NCBI GenBank assembly: GCA_017303755.1
Contig: JAFLBS010000006.1
Span: 124,001-188,000, forward strand
Direction: 5' to 3'
Length of the DNA: 64,000 bases
Source of the DNA: Flavobacteriales bacterium
GTDB taxonomy: Bacteria; Bacteroidota; Bacteroidia; Flavobacteriales; Flavobacteriaceae
Part shown: positions 33,509 through 43,095 of the stretch, piece after piece
Numbering within the stretch: position 1 is the stretch's first letter
How the letters are laid out: every line of letters begins with the position of its first letter
The notes under the pieces: generated by a model
What the model saw: the letters and a program-made list of their open reading frames with translations, nothing else
Told to the model about the DNA's origin: nothing
Database searches by the model: none
Program-made: the position numbers and the translations under genes

Positions 33509-36194
33509 CATAATTCTCTTAGTGATTCTTTCGGGCTATTTAGCTGTACTTTTTTACATTGCACATTGGGCAGAAAAAAAAGGAAATAGTAAATGGACGA
33601 ACAATCCGTATATTTATACTTTATCATTGGCAGTGTATTGCACGGCATGGACGTACTACGGAAGTATCGGTGTTGCTGCCGATAGTGGTTTGAGTTATTT
33701 GCCTATTTATCTCGGACCTATTATTATTGCACCGTCGTGGATTTTAATTCTGAAGAAAATAATTCGAATTTCAAGAGTTAATAAAATCTCAAGCATAGCC
33801 GATTTTATTTCTCTTCGTTATGGAAACAGTCGGTTTTTGGGAGCCATTGTAACTGTGATTTGTTTAACCGGAATTTTGCCTTACATCGCTTTACAACTTA
33901 AAGCAATCGCCGAAACTTTTCACGTTGTAACCAACACCGCCATACGATCCTACATATTTGATGACACAACCACTTATGTTGCCGTTGCATTGGCTTTATT
34001 TTCATCCTATTACGGAACGCGCTACGTTGATGCTTCCGAAAAAAGAAAAGGAATTGTCACAGCTGTGGCTATGGAAAGTGTTTTAAAACTAGTTTTCTTC
34101 GTCATCATTGGCGTTTATGTAACGTATTTTGTCTTTGATGGTTTTGATGATATTTACCAAAAAGCATCTACTTTAGAACATTTCAAAGAAAAAAACACCA
34201 TCGGAGGTTTGCCGCAAGCCATCAATTGGTTTTTACTTTGTGTATTATCGATGTTTGCTATTTTCTTATTACCACGACAATTTCAAGTTGGAGTAATCGA
34301 AAACAACCGTGAAAACCACATCAACACTGCTGTTTGGCTTTTTCCATTGTACTTGTTGATATTCAATATTTTTGTCTATCCAATTGCTTGGGGTGGAAAT
34401 ATTTTATTTGATGGACAAGAAGTGAACTCCGATGCATATTCACTTTTGATTCCACAACTATTCAACAATAAAGTACTTACCGTTATGGTATTTTTAGGCG
34501 GATTTTCAGCTGCCATTTCGATGATTGTGGTTTCGTCAATCGGACTTTCAACTATGGTTACCAATAATATTTTAATTCCGTATAACCTGTTAGGGAAATT
34601 AAAAAGTGCCGAAACCATCAGCAGTAATACCATTGTCAATAGTAGAAAAATAGGTATTTTTTCTCTGATTATTCTCTCGTATTTCATTTATCGTTTCTTC
34701 GGATTGGACTACAGTTTGGTTTCGATAGGATTAGTTGCTTTTGTGATTATTGCGCAATTGGCGCCCGCATTTTTTGGCGCTTTATTCTGGAGAAGAGGTT
34801 CGCGTTTAGGAGCAATTTATGGCGTTTTAGTCGGATTTGTAGTTTGTATTTACACGCTTTTAATTCCTTACGCCATTGGAATTTCATCCAGCGACAGTAA
34901 TTTTATATCCGAAGGTTTCATGGGAATTCAATTGCTAAAACCATTTCAATTATTTGGTTTGGATTATTTGCAACCCGTTCCACATGCTTTGTTTTGGAGT
35001 ATGCTGTTTAATACAATTACTTATTTTTCAGTCTCAGTAAGTTTCAAAGGAAATTACCGCGAACGCAATTACGCCGAAATGTTTGTTGATATTAATAAAT
35101 ACATTACCAATCACGAAAATGCTTTCATCTGGAAAGGAACGGCATACCGTAATGATATTGAAAAAGTTCTTATTCGCTTTTTAGGAGAAGAACGTACCAG
35201 ACGCGCCATGCATATTTTTAATGTGAAGTACAATGTGGATTCAAATATTGAATTGGCCGATGCACGATTAATCAAATTTTCAGAAAATTTATTGACAGGT
35301 CACATCGGAACTGCTTCGGCTCGAATATTGATTTCAAGTGTAGTGAAAGAAGAAAAAATCACTTTGCCTGAAGTCTTGAAAATATTAGAAGAATCCAAAG
35401 AAAACATCATCATCAATAAAAAGCTTACGGAAACATCAAATGAATTAAAAGAAATTTCGGCTAAATTAAAAGATGCGAACGAGTCGTTGATGCTCAAAGA
35501 CAAACAAAAAGATGAGTTTTTAGACACTGTAACTCACGAACTCAGAACTCCAATCACTGCAATTCGTGCTTCGAGTGAGATTTTGCATGACGACGATGAC
35601 ATTCCAGATGAACTGAAAAAGCAATTTTTACAAAACATTATTTCTGAATCGGATCGTCTGAATCGTTTAATTGATAAAATTCTCGATTTAGAGAAATTTG
35701 AAACAGGAAAACAAACCATTCATCCTTCTAAAAACAATTTAATTCATACCATTGAAAATGCAATCGAGCCTTTGCAACAATTGATTAAGAACAAAAAAAT
35801 AGCTATTCACATTGAAAGTAAAGAAAAGGTAACAGCTTATTATGATGAAGATCGTATTGTTCAGGTAATCACCAACTTGATTTCGAATGCAGTCAAATTT
35901 TGCCCTGAAGCTGAAGGATTAATTACAATTCAAGTGTTTGAAAAAGACGATTTTATTCATACTTTAGTCCAAGATAACGGAAAAGGCATCAATCCAAACG
36001 ATTTTGAAGCTATCTTTGAAAAGTTTTATCAATCGACCAATCAAAACATCAAAAAGCCTGTTGGTAGCGGATTGGGATTGGCAATTTGTAAGCAGATTAT
36101 CGAACATCATAAAGGTAAAATCTGGGCACAATCAAGTATAAAAGGCGCTTGCATAGTGTTTACATTACCCAAGAATAAGAATATAGAATCATAA
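33501..36194 (+). CDS. Sodium:solute symporter-histidine kinase fusion (CrbS/CbrA-like sensor)
   Basis: The 897-residue protein has an SLC5-type symporter domain with about 13 membrane spans (residues 1-510; YTLSLAVYCTAWTYYGSIG, RFLGAIVTVICLTGILPYIALQLKAI), a linker with coiled coil (near 640-670), and a histidine kinase: H-box HELRTPITAIRASSE with His679, N-box NLISNAVKF, and DNGKGI and GSGLGLAIC ATP motifs. This architecture is that of CbrA and CrbS; CrbS/CrbR control acetyl-CoA synthetase in gamma-proteobacteria. The next gene, 2 nt downstream, is a response regulator, and two acyl-CoA synthetases follow. It probably senses or transports acetate or a related carboxylate. Confidence 0.9.
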   Translation: MNSIILLVILSGYLAVLFYIAHWAEKKGNSKWTNNPYIYTLSLAVYCTAWTYYGSIGVAADSGLSYLPIYLGPIIIAPSWILILKKIIRISRVNKISSIADFISLRYGNSRFLGAIVTVICLTGILPYIALQLKAIAETFHVVTNTAIRSYIFDDTTTYVAVALALFSSYYGTRYVDASEKRKGIVTAVAMESVLKLVFFVIIGVYVTYFVFDGFDDIYQKASTLEHFKEKNTIGGLPQAINWFLLCVLSMFAIFLLPRQFQVGVIENNRENHINTAVWLFPLYLLIFNIFVYPIAWGGNILFDGQEVNSDAYSLLIPQLFNNKVLTVMVFLGGFSAAISMIVVSSIGLSTMVTNNILIPYNLLGKLKSAETISSNTIVNSRKIGIFSLIILSYFIYRFFGLDYSLVSIGLVAFVIIAQLAPAFFGALFWRRGSRLGAIYGVLVGFVVCIYTLLIPYAIGISSSDSNFISEGFMGIQLLKPFQLFGLDYLQPVPHALFWSMLFNTITYFSVSVSFKGNYRERNYAEMFVDINKYITNHENAFIWKGTAYRNDIEKVLIRFLGEERTRRAMHIFNVKYNVDSNIELADARLIKFSENLLTGHIGTASARILISSVVKEEKITLPEVLKILEESKENIIINKKLTETSNELKEISAKLKDANESLMLKDKQKDEFLDTVTHELRTPITAIRASSEILHDDDDIPDELKKQFLQNIISESDRLNRLIDKILDLEKFETGKQTIHPSKNNLIHTIENAIEPLQQLIKNKKIAIHIESKEKVTAYYDEDRIVQVITNLISNAVKFCPEAEGLITIQVFEKDDFIHTLVQDNGKGINPNDFEAIFEKFYQSTNQNIKKPVGSGLGLAICKQIIEHHKGKIWAQSSIKGACIVFTLPKNKNIES

Positions 36195-36196
36195 AT

Positions 36197-36559
36197 ATGA
36201 AAAAGATTTTAATTGTAGACGACGAACCCAACATAGTAATGTCTTTGGAATATACTTTCAAAAAGAACAATTTTGAAGTATTCATCGCTCGTGATGGTCA
36301 AGAAGCATTAGATATCGTTAAAACAAGTTTTCCAGATGTAATCATTTTGGATGTGATGATGCCAATGGTGGATGGTTATGCTACAATCGAACAAATTCGG
36401 AAAGACGATAATTTAAAACATACCAAAGTCATATTCCTCTCGGCAAAAAATAAAGAAAGTGATATCGAAAAAGGATTAGCACTCGGTGCTGATGCTTATC
36501 TTACCAAACCTTTTTCCATCAAAAAAGTAGTTGAACAGGTGATGGAGTTGATTTCTTAG
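36197..36559 (+). CDS. Single-domain response regulator (CheY-like receiver)
   Basis: The 120-residue protein is a bare receiver domain: acidic pair DD8-9, phosphoacceptor Asp52 in VIILDVMMP, and the conserved Lys in AYLTKPF near the end. There is no DNA-binding output, unlike LuxR-type CrbR. The output must therefore be a partner protein, possibly the winged-helix protein encoded next, or an onward phosphorelay. It is co-transcribed with the kinase (2-nt gap). Confidence 0.92.
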   Translation: MKKILIVDDEPNIVMSLEYTFKKNNFEVFIARDGQEALDIVKTSFPDVIILDVMMPMVDGYATIEQIRKDDNLKHTKVIFLSAKNKESDIEKGLALGADAYLTKPFSIKKVVEQVMELIS

Positions 36560-36824
36560 CTGTTTTTCAGTTGAAAACAATACTTTATTTTTTTTAAACC
36601 TTCAAAACTTTACTATTGCTGCCAATCGCAATAATCTTAACATTTGCACACTATCTGCATAGTTACTTTTCATACCTCATAGTCTTTAAAATGGGATTTA
36701 ATAATTACTAAAACTTACACACATAATGGAACTAACTATGATTTGCTGTGTAAAAAAATGTAAAAAATATTTAATTTTTTAGTAAACATTCCTTTTAAAA
36801 GATTAAAAAAAATACTTTTGATGC

Positions 36825-37694
36825 ATGAAACAAAAGATTATATTCATTCTAATCGGAGCTTTTATTACGGTATCAGCAGCACTTCTTTATTTAGAGTATA
36901 GCGAAAAGGCTAAAATCGAAAATCCAAAAAATGAAATCCTACTAAGAAAAATTGGGCATGATGTGTTGATTAGCTCAAATGATAAAACATCCAAAATATT
37001 ACCTATAAAAACAATTTCAAAAAATGAATTTCAAATTCGATTTGAAAATAAGTTTGCTTTTGTTCCTGATTCGCTCATTAATATTGTTCAAAACAGTATT
37101 TCAAAAAGTACTTTTCCAAAAGAATATACTGTCTCCGTTCAGAAATGTTCAAATGAAGCTATTGTTTATGGTTTTCATATTGTTTCAGATCCAAGTAAAA
37201 ATGTTATTACTTGTAAAGGGAGAAAAATGCCGCTGGATTGTTATGTAATAACTTTAAAATTTATCCCGAAAACTGATGTTCCACATATTTCAATCATCTT
37301 TATTACAGCTCAATTTTTAGGTCTTTCCCTATTCTTTTTGATTCGCTCCAGATTAACAAAAAAGAAAAAAGAGCCAACTATTGATGACGACGAAGCCTCT
37401 ATATCAATTGGGAACTATAGTTTTTACTTCAAAAAGCATCATCTGCAATTTGGAAAGGAACACGTTTCGTTGACTCCAAAAGAATCTAAATTATTACATA
37501 TTCTTTCATCATCGCCAAATGAAATTATCGATCGAAATACTTTACAAAAAGAAATTTGGGAAAACGAAGGTGTTATAGTTACTAGAAGTTTAGATATGTT
37601 TATCTCAAAACTCAGAAAGAAATTAGATAAAGATTCTTCAATCACTATCGTTAATATTCATGGTGTTGGTTATAAATTGGAAATAAAGGATTAA
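36825..37694 (+). CDS. Membrane-bound winged-helix transcription regulator
   Basis: The 289-residue protein has membrane spans at about residues 4-23 and 153-173, an extracytoplasmic domain between them with three cysteines, and a C-terminal OmpR-type winged-helix domain (192-289; LTPKESKLLHILSSSPNEIIDR, SLDMFISKLRKKLDKD, IVNIHGVGYKLE). This resembles ToxR/CadC-like one-component regulators but with the DNA-binding domain at the C-terminus, a form I recall from other flavobacteria. TACTTTTG at 36813-36820 fits a -7 box very close to the ATG, so the message may be nearly leaderless. It lies between the two-component pair and the synthetase gene, so it may act on the shared promoter element at 37741. 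Confidence 0.85.
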   Translation: MKQKIIFILIGAFITVSAALLYLEYSEKAKIENPKNEILLRKIGHDVLISSNDKTSKILPIKTISKNEFQIRFENKFAFVPDSLINIVQNSISKSTFPKEYTVSVQKCSNEAIVYGFHIVSDPSKNVITCKGRKMPLDCYVITLKFIPKTDVPHISIIFITAQFLGLSLFFLIRSRLTKKKKEPTIDDDEASISIGNYSFYFKKHHLQFGKEHVSLTPKESKLLHILSSSPNEIIDRNTLQKEIWENEGVIVTRSLDMFISKLRKKLDKDSSITIVNIHGVGYKLEIKD

Positions 37695-37740
37695 TTATAA
37701 TTAAAACTGGAAGTAGCGAAATCGTTTTCGTGTATATCTA

Positions 37741-37786
37741 TTTAGCAAGAATTTTCAAGTTCGTACCTTGAAAATAACTACATTTA
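37741..37786 (+). promoter_or_regulatory. Promoter with candidate activator site upstream of the acyl-CoA synthetase
   Basis: TTTAGCAAGAATTTTC (37741-37756) is followed after 22 nt by TACATTTA (37779-37786), a TAnnTTTG-like -7 box, 38 nt before the ATG. The same 16 bases with the same 22-nt spacing occur upstream of acs at 43796. Confidence 0.6.
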
Positions 37787-37823
37787 CTGTACTATTACAA
37801 CAACCTCAAACCAAATAGTACCA

Positions 37824-39719
37824 ATGAATTACGAAGAATTTTACTCTAAAAGTATTCAATCACCTGAAGACTTTTGGAAAGACCAAGCAGACCAAATAGA
37901 ATGGTATAATAAACCAACTACTATTTTATCAAAAGATGATAACGATTATCCACTTTGGTTCAAAGACGGCGATTTAAATGCATGTTATTTGGCCTTAGAT
38001 AAACACATACAAGATGGTTTTGGTGAACAAATAGCCATTATTTACGATTCGCCCGTTACTCAAACTGTTAAGAAATATACTTTCAATGAAGTTAAAACAG
38101 AAGTAGCAAAGTTAGCAGGCGGAATGATTTCACTCGGATTAAAAACTGGAGACACCGCAGTGATTTACATGCCAATGATTCCACAAGCAGCTTTTGCCAT
38201 GTTGGCTTGTGCCCGAATTGGAGTGACGCATTCAGTGGTTTTTGGTGGATTTGCTCCACATGAACTCGCCATCCGAATTGATGATTGTAAACCACGATTG
38301 ATAATTACAGCATCATCCGGAATTGAAATTGACCGACTAATAGCCTACAAACCTTTGGTGGATGAAGCCATTGAATTAGCCTCACACAAACCCAAAAAAG
38401 TAATTGTTCTTAACCGAAAATTAGGCGCAAGAATTCCGTTTAAAAAATACGATGTGGATTACGATGCATTGGTGTATGGCTCTGAAGAAACTCCATGTGT
38501 TCCTGTAAAATCAACTCATCCATTGTATGTTTTATACACTTCGGGAACAACAGGAAAACCAAAAGGAATTGTCAGAGATACAGGCGGTTATGTGACAGCA
38601 CTTAAATTTTCAATGAAATACATTTACGGAGCAAATCCTGATGAAGTTTTCTGGGCTGCATCTGATGTGGGTTGGGTTGTTGGTCATAGTTATATTGTTT
38701 ATGGCCCGCTAATCAACCGAAATACAACCATAATTTTTGAAGGAAAACCAATTCGAACTCCCGATGCGAGTACGTTTTGGAGAGTTATTGCCGAACACAA
38801 AGTCAGCGTAATGTTTACGGCTCCAACAGCTATTCGTGCTATTAAAAAAGAAGATCCCAACGGCGAATTCATTAAACAATACGATTTGTCGTGCTTGCGT
38901 ACTCAATTCTTAGCTGGTGAACGTTGCGATGTGGCAACATTAGAATGGTACCGCGAACATATTCCGGTTCCAGCCATCGACCATTGGTGGCAAACTGAAT
39001 CGGGTTGGCCAATGATCGCCAATATGATGGGAGTAGAGTATTTACCAATAAAACCTGGTTCTGCTGGAAAAGCAGTAACAGGTTATGATATCCGAATTTT
39101 TGGTGAAAACGGTCAAGAATTAGGCCCGAATGAAGAAGGATATGTTGTAATCAAATTGCCTTTACCACCAGGAACCATGCTCGATTTGTGGAACGATAAT
39201 GAGCGTTTCAAAGCAGGTTACCTCAATAAATTTCCAGGTTATTATTTCTCGGGCGATGGTGGTTTTAAAGATGAAAGTAGTTATATTTTTATAACAGGTA
39301 GAGTAGATGATGTCATCAACGTGGCTGGCCATCGATTGTCAACTGCCGAAATGGAAGAAATAGTTTCCTCACATCACTCTGTGGCAGAATGTGCTGTAAT
39401 CGGAATCAATGATGAATTAAAAGGCCAAGTTCCATTAGCAATGGTGGTCAATAAATCGGGTGAAAGTATTGAACATTTTCAATTGCAACACGAAGTTGTT
39501 CAATTGGTTAGAGAGCAAATTGGTGCAGTTGCCTCTTTACGTGACGTGGTGATTGTACAGCGATTGCCAAAAACTCGTTCAGGTAAAATATTGCGTAAAT
39601 TACTTAGAAGTATTGCTGATGGTGAGAATTTCCAAATTCCATCAACCATTGATGATGAGGCAATTATAGATGAAATCATCGAAGTTTTCCAGCTCAGTAA
39701 AATAGGTTCTTTTAGATAA
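37824..39719 (+). CDS. Short-chain acyl-CoA synthetase, propionate-CoA ligase (PrpE/ACSS3)-like
   Basis: The 631-residue enzyme belongs to the acetyl/propionyl-CoA synthetase group: EDFWKDQADQIEWYNKP at the N-terminus, P-loop YTSGTTGKPKGIVRD, ASDVGWVVGHSYIVYGPL, DHWWQTESGWP and C-terminal RLPKTRSGKILRKLLR with the acetylatable Lys. The GIVRDTGGY context and IEWYNKP fit PrpE or ACSS3 better than acetyl-CoA synthetase. It activates propionate or a similar acid using ATP and CoA. A second, acs-type paralogue lies 4 kb downstream. Confidence 0.88.
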   Translation: MNYEEFYSKSIQSPEDFWKDQADQIEWYNKPTTILSKDDNDYPLWFKDGDLNACYLALDKHIQDGFGEQIAIIYDSPVTQTVKKYTFNEVKTEVAKLAGGMISLGLKTGDTAVIYMPMIPQAAFAMLACARIGVTHSVVFGGFAPHELAIRIDDCKPRLIITASSGIEIDRLIAYKPLVDEAIELASHKPKKVIVLNRKLGARIPFKKYDVDYDALVYGSEETPCVPVKSTHPLYVLYTSGTTGKPKGIVRDTGGYVTALKFSMKYIYGANPDEVFWAASDVGWVVGHSYIVYGPLINRNTTIIFEGKPIRTPDASTFWRVIAEHKVSVMFTAPTAIRAIKKEDPNGEFIKQYDLSCLRTQFLAGERCDVATLEWYREHIPVPAIDHWWQTESGWPMIANMMGVEYLPIKPGSAGKAVTGYDIRIFGENGQELGPNEEGYVVIKLPLPPGTMLDLWNDNERFKAGYLNKFPGYYFSGDGGFKDESSYIFITGRVDDVINVAGHRLSTAEMEEIVSSHHSVAECAVIGINDELKGQVPLAMVVNKSGESIEHFQLQHEVVQLVREQIGAVASLRDVVIVQRLPKTRSGKILRKLLRSIADGENFQIPSTIDDEAIIDEIIEVFQLSKIGSFR

Positions 39720-39728
39720 AATCATGTT

Positions 39729-39763
39729 AAAAAAGCCAATAATTAATTCTGTTGGTTTTTTTT
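39729..39763 (+). terminator. Terminator after the propionate-type synthetase gene
   Basis: AAAAAAGCCAA and TTGGTTTTTTT form an 11-bp stem with one wobble around a 12-nt loop, ending in the T-tract, 10 nt after the stop. Confidence 0.65.
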
Positions 39764-39766
39764 ATA

Positions 39767-39791
39767 TACATTTGCAGAGTGAATATTCACT
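39767..39791 (+). promoter_or_regulatory. Promoter overlapped by a probable TetR operator
   Basis: TACATTTG (39767-39774) fits the -7 box. Immediately downstream, over the likely start of transcription, lies AGTGAATATTCACT (39778-39791), a perfect 14-bp palindrome. The TetR gene begins at 39804, so autorepression of the regulator and its efflux operon is likely. Confidence 0.7.
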
Positions 39792-39803
39792 AACTTTAAA
39801 TTT

Positions 39804-40391
39804 ATGATTGATAAAACATCCAAAAGGCAACAAGAAATTATAGAATCCGCAGGTAAACTCTTGATGGAAAAAGGCATTAAAGGCCTAACTACAAAGAATT
39901 TAGCTCAAGAAATGAATTTTTCTGAAAGTGCGTTGTACCGACATTTCAAAAACAAAGAAGATATTGTTTTACTTTTAATTAGCTTTCTGTCAGATAATAT
40001 TAATTCGCGATTTATTACAATTCTAAATTCAGAAATCAATGCTGAAGAAAAATATTTAGCACTTTTTAAAAGTCAATTTCAGTTTTTTAAAACAAATCCT
40101 CATTTTATAGTCATCGTTTTATCTGACGGTTTAATGGATAATTCAGAAGATATAAAAAACAGTATTAAAAAATTGATTGAAACAAATTTTGGAGCCATAA
40201 AAAAAGTGATGATTGAAGGGCAAGAATCAAATGTATTTAATCAGGAAATGGAAGCAGAAAACTTGGTACATTTTGTAATGGGAAGTTTTCGTTTACAAAT
40301 GTTGCAATGGAAATTATCAAACTTTAGCGTAGATATAGAAGCGCAAGGAATGAAAACCATGACAAATTTACTCACACTTTTAAAAAAATAA
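39804..40391 (+). CDS. TetR/AcrR family transcriptional repressor
   Basis: The 195-residue protein has the TetR helix-turn-helix at residues 8-55 (RQQEIIESAGKLLMEKGIKGLTTKNLAQEMNFSESALYRHFKNKEDIV) followed by an all-helical ligand domain. It heads a five-gene operon (cupin, adaptor, permease, ATPase) with gaps of 2 to 7 nt. The palindrome over its promoter is the expected operator. The natural inducer is probably a substrate of the exporter. Confidence 0.92.
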   Translation: MIDKTSKRQQEIIESAGKLLMEKGIKGLTTKNLAQEMNFSESALYRHFKNKEDIVLLLISFLSDNINSRFITILNSEINAEEKYLALFKSQFQFFKTNPHFIVIVLSDGLMDNSEDIKNSIKKLIETNFGAIKKVMIEGQESNVFNQEMEAENLVHFVMGSFRLQMLQWKLSNFSVDIEAQGMKTMTNLLTLLKK

Positions 40392-40393
40392 AT

Positions 40394-40765
40394 ATGAAAA
40401 CATCAAAAATTATTATTACAATTTTATTGGTTGCAACAAGTACAATCACTTTTTCACAAACTCAAAATATTAGTAAAATGAACTTAAAAGAATTACACAC
40501 TGAAGCAAAAGGAGTACAAACAAATATGTTATTTCCTGCTACAGATGGAAAAGTTATTTCCTTGCAAATTTCGAAAGACAGCACACTAGAAGAGCATGTT
40601 ACAAAAGTTCCGGCATTATTAGTTTGTGTTTCAGGAAATGCTGTTTATGAAGACGAAAAAGGAACTAAAGCTGTTTTGTTTTCAGGTGATTTTGTAAAAA
40701 TTGAACCAAATGTAAAACATTGGGTTAACGGATTGGAAAACACAAATTTGTTGTTGATTAAATAG
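40394..40765 (+). CDS. Exported cupin-domain protein
   Basis: The 123-residue protein has a signal peptide (MKTSKIIITILLVATSTITFSQ) and a single small cupin barrel (LQISKDSTLEEHVTKVPALLVCVSGNAVYED, VLFSGDFVKIEPNVKHWVNGLE). Only part of the usual metal-binding His/Glu set is present, with His at HVTK and KHW. It is co-transcribed with the TetR gene (2-nt gap) and the exporter. A role in binding or detoxifying the exported compound is possible but not shown. Confidence 0.75.
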   Translation: MKTSKIIITILLVATSTITFSQTQNISKMNLKELHTEAKGVQTNMLFPATDGKVISLQISKDSTLEEHVTKVPALLVCVSGNAVYEDEKGTKAVLFSGDFVKIEPNVKHWVNGLENTNLLLIK

Positions 40766-40772
40766 GTTTCAA

Positions 40773-41867
40773 ATGAAATATTCGATGAAAATACTAGCCA
40801 TACTAATCGTTTTAACGCTCTTTTCATGTGGAAAAAGTGAAGAAATACAGCCCATAAATCAAGACATTAAAGAGCTTGTTTTTGCTTCTGGACAACTTGA
40901 ATGGGACAATTCATACAATCTTACTGCACAAACTGATGGCGTTCTTCAAAACATCAATTTCGAAGTAGGAAATGCCATAAACAAAGGAAAAGTATTAGCT
41001 ACAATTGATAATCCAATCAATCAAATCAATGCAGAAGTTGCACAAGAACAACTTGTCATATCCAATCAAAATGTGACCATAAATGCGCCAGCTTTGCAGC
41101 AAATGGAGCAAAGTATTCAAATCGCCGAAAGCAAGTACTTACAAGATAAAAAGAACGCTGATCGCTACGAACGACTGAATCAAAACAATATTGGCTCGAA
41201 AGTAGAGTATGAAAACGCTCAATTAGCAGCTAAAAATTCATTGTCAAATTGGAACGGATTAAAAAAACAATATGCTGTACTATTACAACAAGCCAAGCAA
41301 CAGCAAATTGCAACCAAAGGTCAATTGAAAAACAATCAAGTGCTAAAAAACTATAATTCCATAATAGCAGTCGAAAGCGGAACCGTCATCAAAAAGTACA
41401 AGAATAATGGCGATTATGTTAAAAAAGGTGAAGTTATTGCTACAATTGCAAATGCTCAAAAAGTAGAAGCGATTTTGAATGTGGACGAGAATAGTATTGG
41501 AAAAGTGCAATTAGGACAAATGGTTTTCGTTCAATTAAATACCAATAAAAACAAATCTTACAACGGAAAAGTATCCGAAATTCTGTCAGCTTTTGACGAA
41601 CAATCACAATCTTTTATATGCAAAGTTACTTTTGACAAACCATTTAACAATTCACTTTTTGGAACCCAATTAGAAGCTAATATTTTGGTTGGAGAAAAGA
41701 AAAATGCACTGTTAGTTCCAAGAAACTATGTTGGTTTTGGAAATAAAGTAAACGTAAAAGGCAAAGATGAATATGTAATTATAAAACCAGGAATCATTTC
41801 AACAGAATATGTTGAAGTAGTAGATGGTTTAACCAAAAATGATATTCTTTTACCTTTAAAATTATAA
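40773..41867 (+). CDS. Periplasmic adaptor (membrane fusion) lipoprotein of an efflux system
   Basis: The 364-residue protein has a lipoprotein signal (LTLFSCGKS) and the HlyD/MacA-like arrangement: lipoyl half-motifs on either side (TDGVLQNINFEVGNAINKGKVLA, ESGTVIKKYKNNGDYVKKGEVIATI), a long alpha-helical hairpin in between (residues 85-200) and a beta-barrel at the end. The start may be the ATG at 40773 or the Met five codons in. It links the ABC permease to an outer membrane channel that is not encoded here. Confidence 0.88.
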   Translation: MKYSMKILAILIVLTLFSCGKSEEIQPINQDIKELVFASGQLEWDNSYNLTAQTDGVLQNINFEVGNAINKGKVLATIDNPINQINAEVAQEQLVISNQNVTINAPALQQMEQSIQIAESKYLQDKKNADRYERLNQNNIGSKVEYENAQLAAKNSLSNWNGLKKQYAVLLQQAKQQQIATKGQLKNNQVLKNYNSIIAVESGTVIKKYKNNGDYVKKGEVIATIANAQKVEAILNVDENSIGKVQLGQMVFVQLNTNKNKSYNGKVSEILSAFDEQSQSFICKVTFDKPFNNSLFGTQLEANILVGEKKNALLVPRNYVGFGNKVNVKGKDEYVIIKPGIISTEYVEVVDGLTKNDILLPLKL

Positions 41868-41869
41868 AC

Positions 41870-43093
41870 ATGAACATCAATTCTGTTATAGCCAAAACCT
41901 ATATTTTTTCAAATAAAAAACTTACTGCAGTTGCGGTTTTAGGCGTATTGTTAGGAATGTCGGTTTATATTTTTATGAATAGTTTATTGGTTGGTTTCGA
42001 TAAAAGTTCCAATACTTCAATTTTTAGAAATACAGCTCATATTAGAGTATATAAAGACGATGAAATTAGTAAAGTTTTAGTTAAAAATAATGAGAATAAC
42101 TATTTAATTATCAATCCAAAAGTAGTTCCAAACAACAATACGATCATCAATCCAAAAATGATTTTGGAAACTATTTTGAGACAGAAAGATGTGATTGTTG
42201 CAACTCCTCAAGTTAACGCAAGTGTTTTTTATAACAACGGAAAATCACAAATAGCTGGAATTTCTGTCGGAATAAAACCAGACGAAGCTAATTTGATGTA
42301 CACTATTAAATCTTTCATGGTTGATGGAAATTTCGATTTATTAAAGTCAAATCCAAACGGAATTGTCATTGGAAGTGGAATTTCTGAAAAAATGAATTTG
42401 ACAATAAGCGATAATTTGAATCTAACTTCATCAAAAGGAATCAATAGAACTTTTAAGGTTGTTGGAATTTTTAAAACCAATAATTCCGTTACAGATAAAA
42501 CAAAATCGTACATTAATCTTTCTGCATCACAACAATTACTAAAAGAAGGAAATTCATATATAACTGATATTAACGTAAATGTAACCGATCCTGAAATTGC
42601 TGAAAAAGTAGCTGCCAAACTTACACAAATAACAGGCTACAAAGCCGAAGGCTGGAAAGAAGCAAATGCAACCATTATGGCAACCAACAAAATGCGAAAA
42701 ATGATCATCACTTTTGTTTCGTTTACCATTTTATTGGTAGCAGGTTTCGGAATTTATAACATTTTAAACATGACGGTTTCTCAAAAAATCAATGATATTG
42801 CCATTTTAAAGGCAATGGGTTTTAAAGGAAAAGATGTTATCCGAATATTTGTAACACAAGCGGTTGCTATCGGAATTATGGGGGTTGTTGGTGGCGTAAT
42901 TTTAGCTGCAATTTTGATTACAATTCTAAAAAGAGTCTATTTAGGTGGAGATATCGGTTATTTCCCAATCGATTACGAAATCAAAAAATTTGTGCAAGGA
43001 GTTGTAATTGGATTAGTTATCACATTTTTTGCAGGTTATATTCCAGCAAAAAAAGCGGCTAATGTTGATCCAGTTGAAATTTTAAGAAAATAA
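41870..43093 (+). CDS. ABC transporter permease, MacB/FtsX family
   Basis: The 407-residue protein has the MacB-type layout: one N-terminal span (residues 15-35), a large periplasmic domain (to about 270), then three spans (FVSFTILLVAGFGIYNILNM, QAVAIGIMGVVGGVILAAILI, VQGVVIGLVITFFAGYIP) and the terminal AKKAANVDPVEILRK motif of FtsX-like permeases. It is the membrane subunit of the tripartite exporter; the gaps to its neighbours are 2 nt. Confidence 0.92.
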   Translation: MNINSVIAKTYIFSNKKLTAVAVLGVLLGMSVYIFMNSLLVGFDKSSNTSIFRNTAHIRVYKDDEISKVLVKNNENNYLIINPKVVPNNNTIINPKMILETILRQKDVIVATPQVNASVFYNNGKSQIAGISVGIKPDEANLMYTIKSFMVDGNFDLLKSNPNGIVIGSGISEKMNLTISDNLNLTSSKGINRTFKVVGIFKTNNSVTDKTKSYINLSASQQLLKEGNSYITDINVNVTDPEIAEKVAAKLTQITGYKAEGWKEANATIMATNKMRKMIITFVSFTILLVAGFGIYNILNMTVSQKINDIAILKAMGFKGKDVIRIFVTQAVAIGIMGVVGGVILAAILITILKRVYLGGDIGYFPIDYEIKKFVQGVVIGLVITFFAGYIPAKKAANVDPVEILRK

Positions 43094-43095
43094 AA

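Noticed and set aside
36560-36824. RNA gene in the gap after the response regulator
   Set aside because: The 265-bp region is AT-rich, with no tRNA fold or conserved RNA pattern that I can see; only a possible -7 box at 36813.
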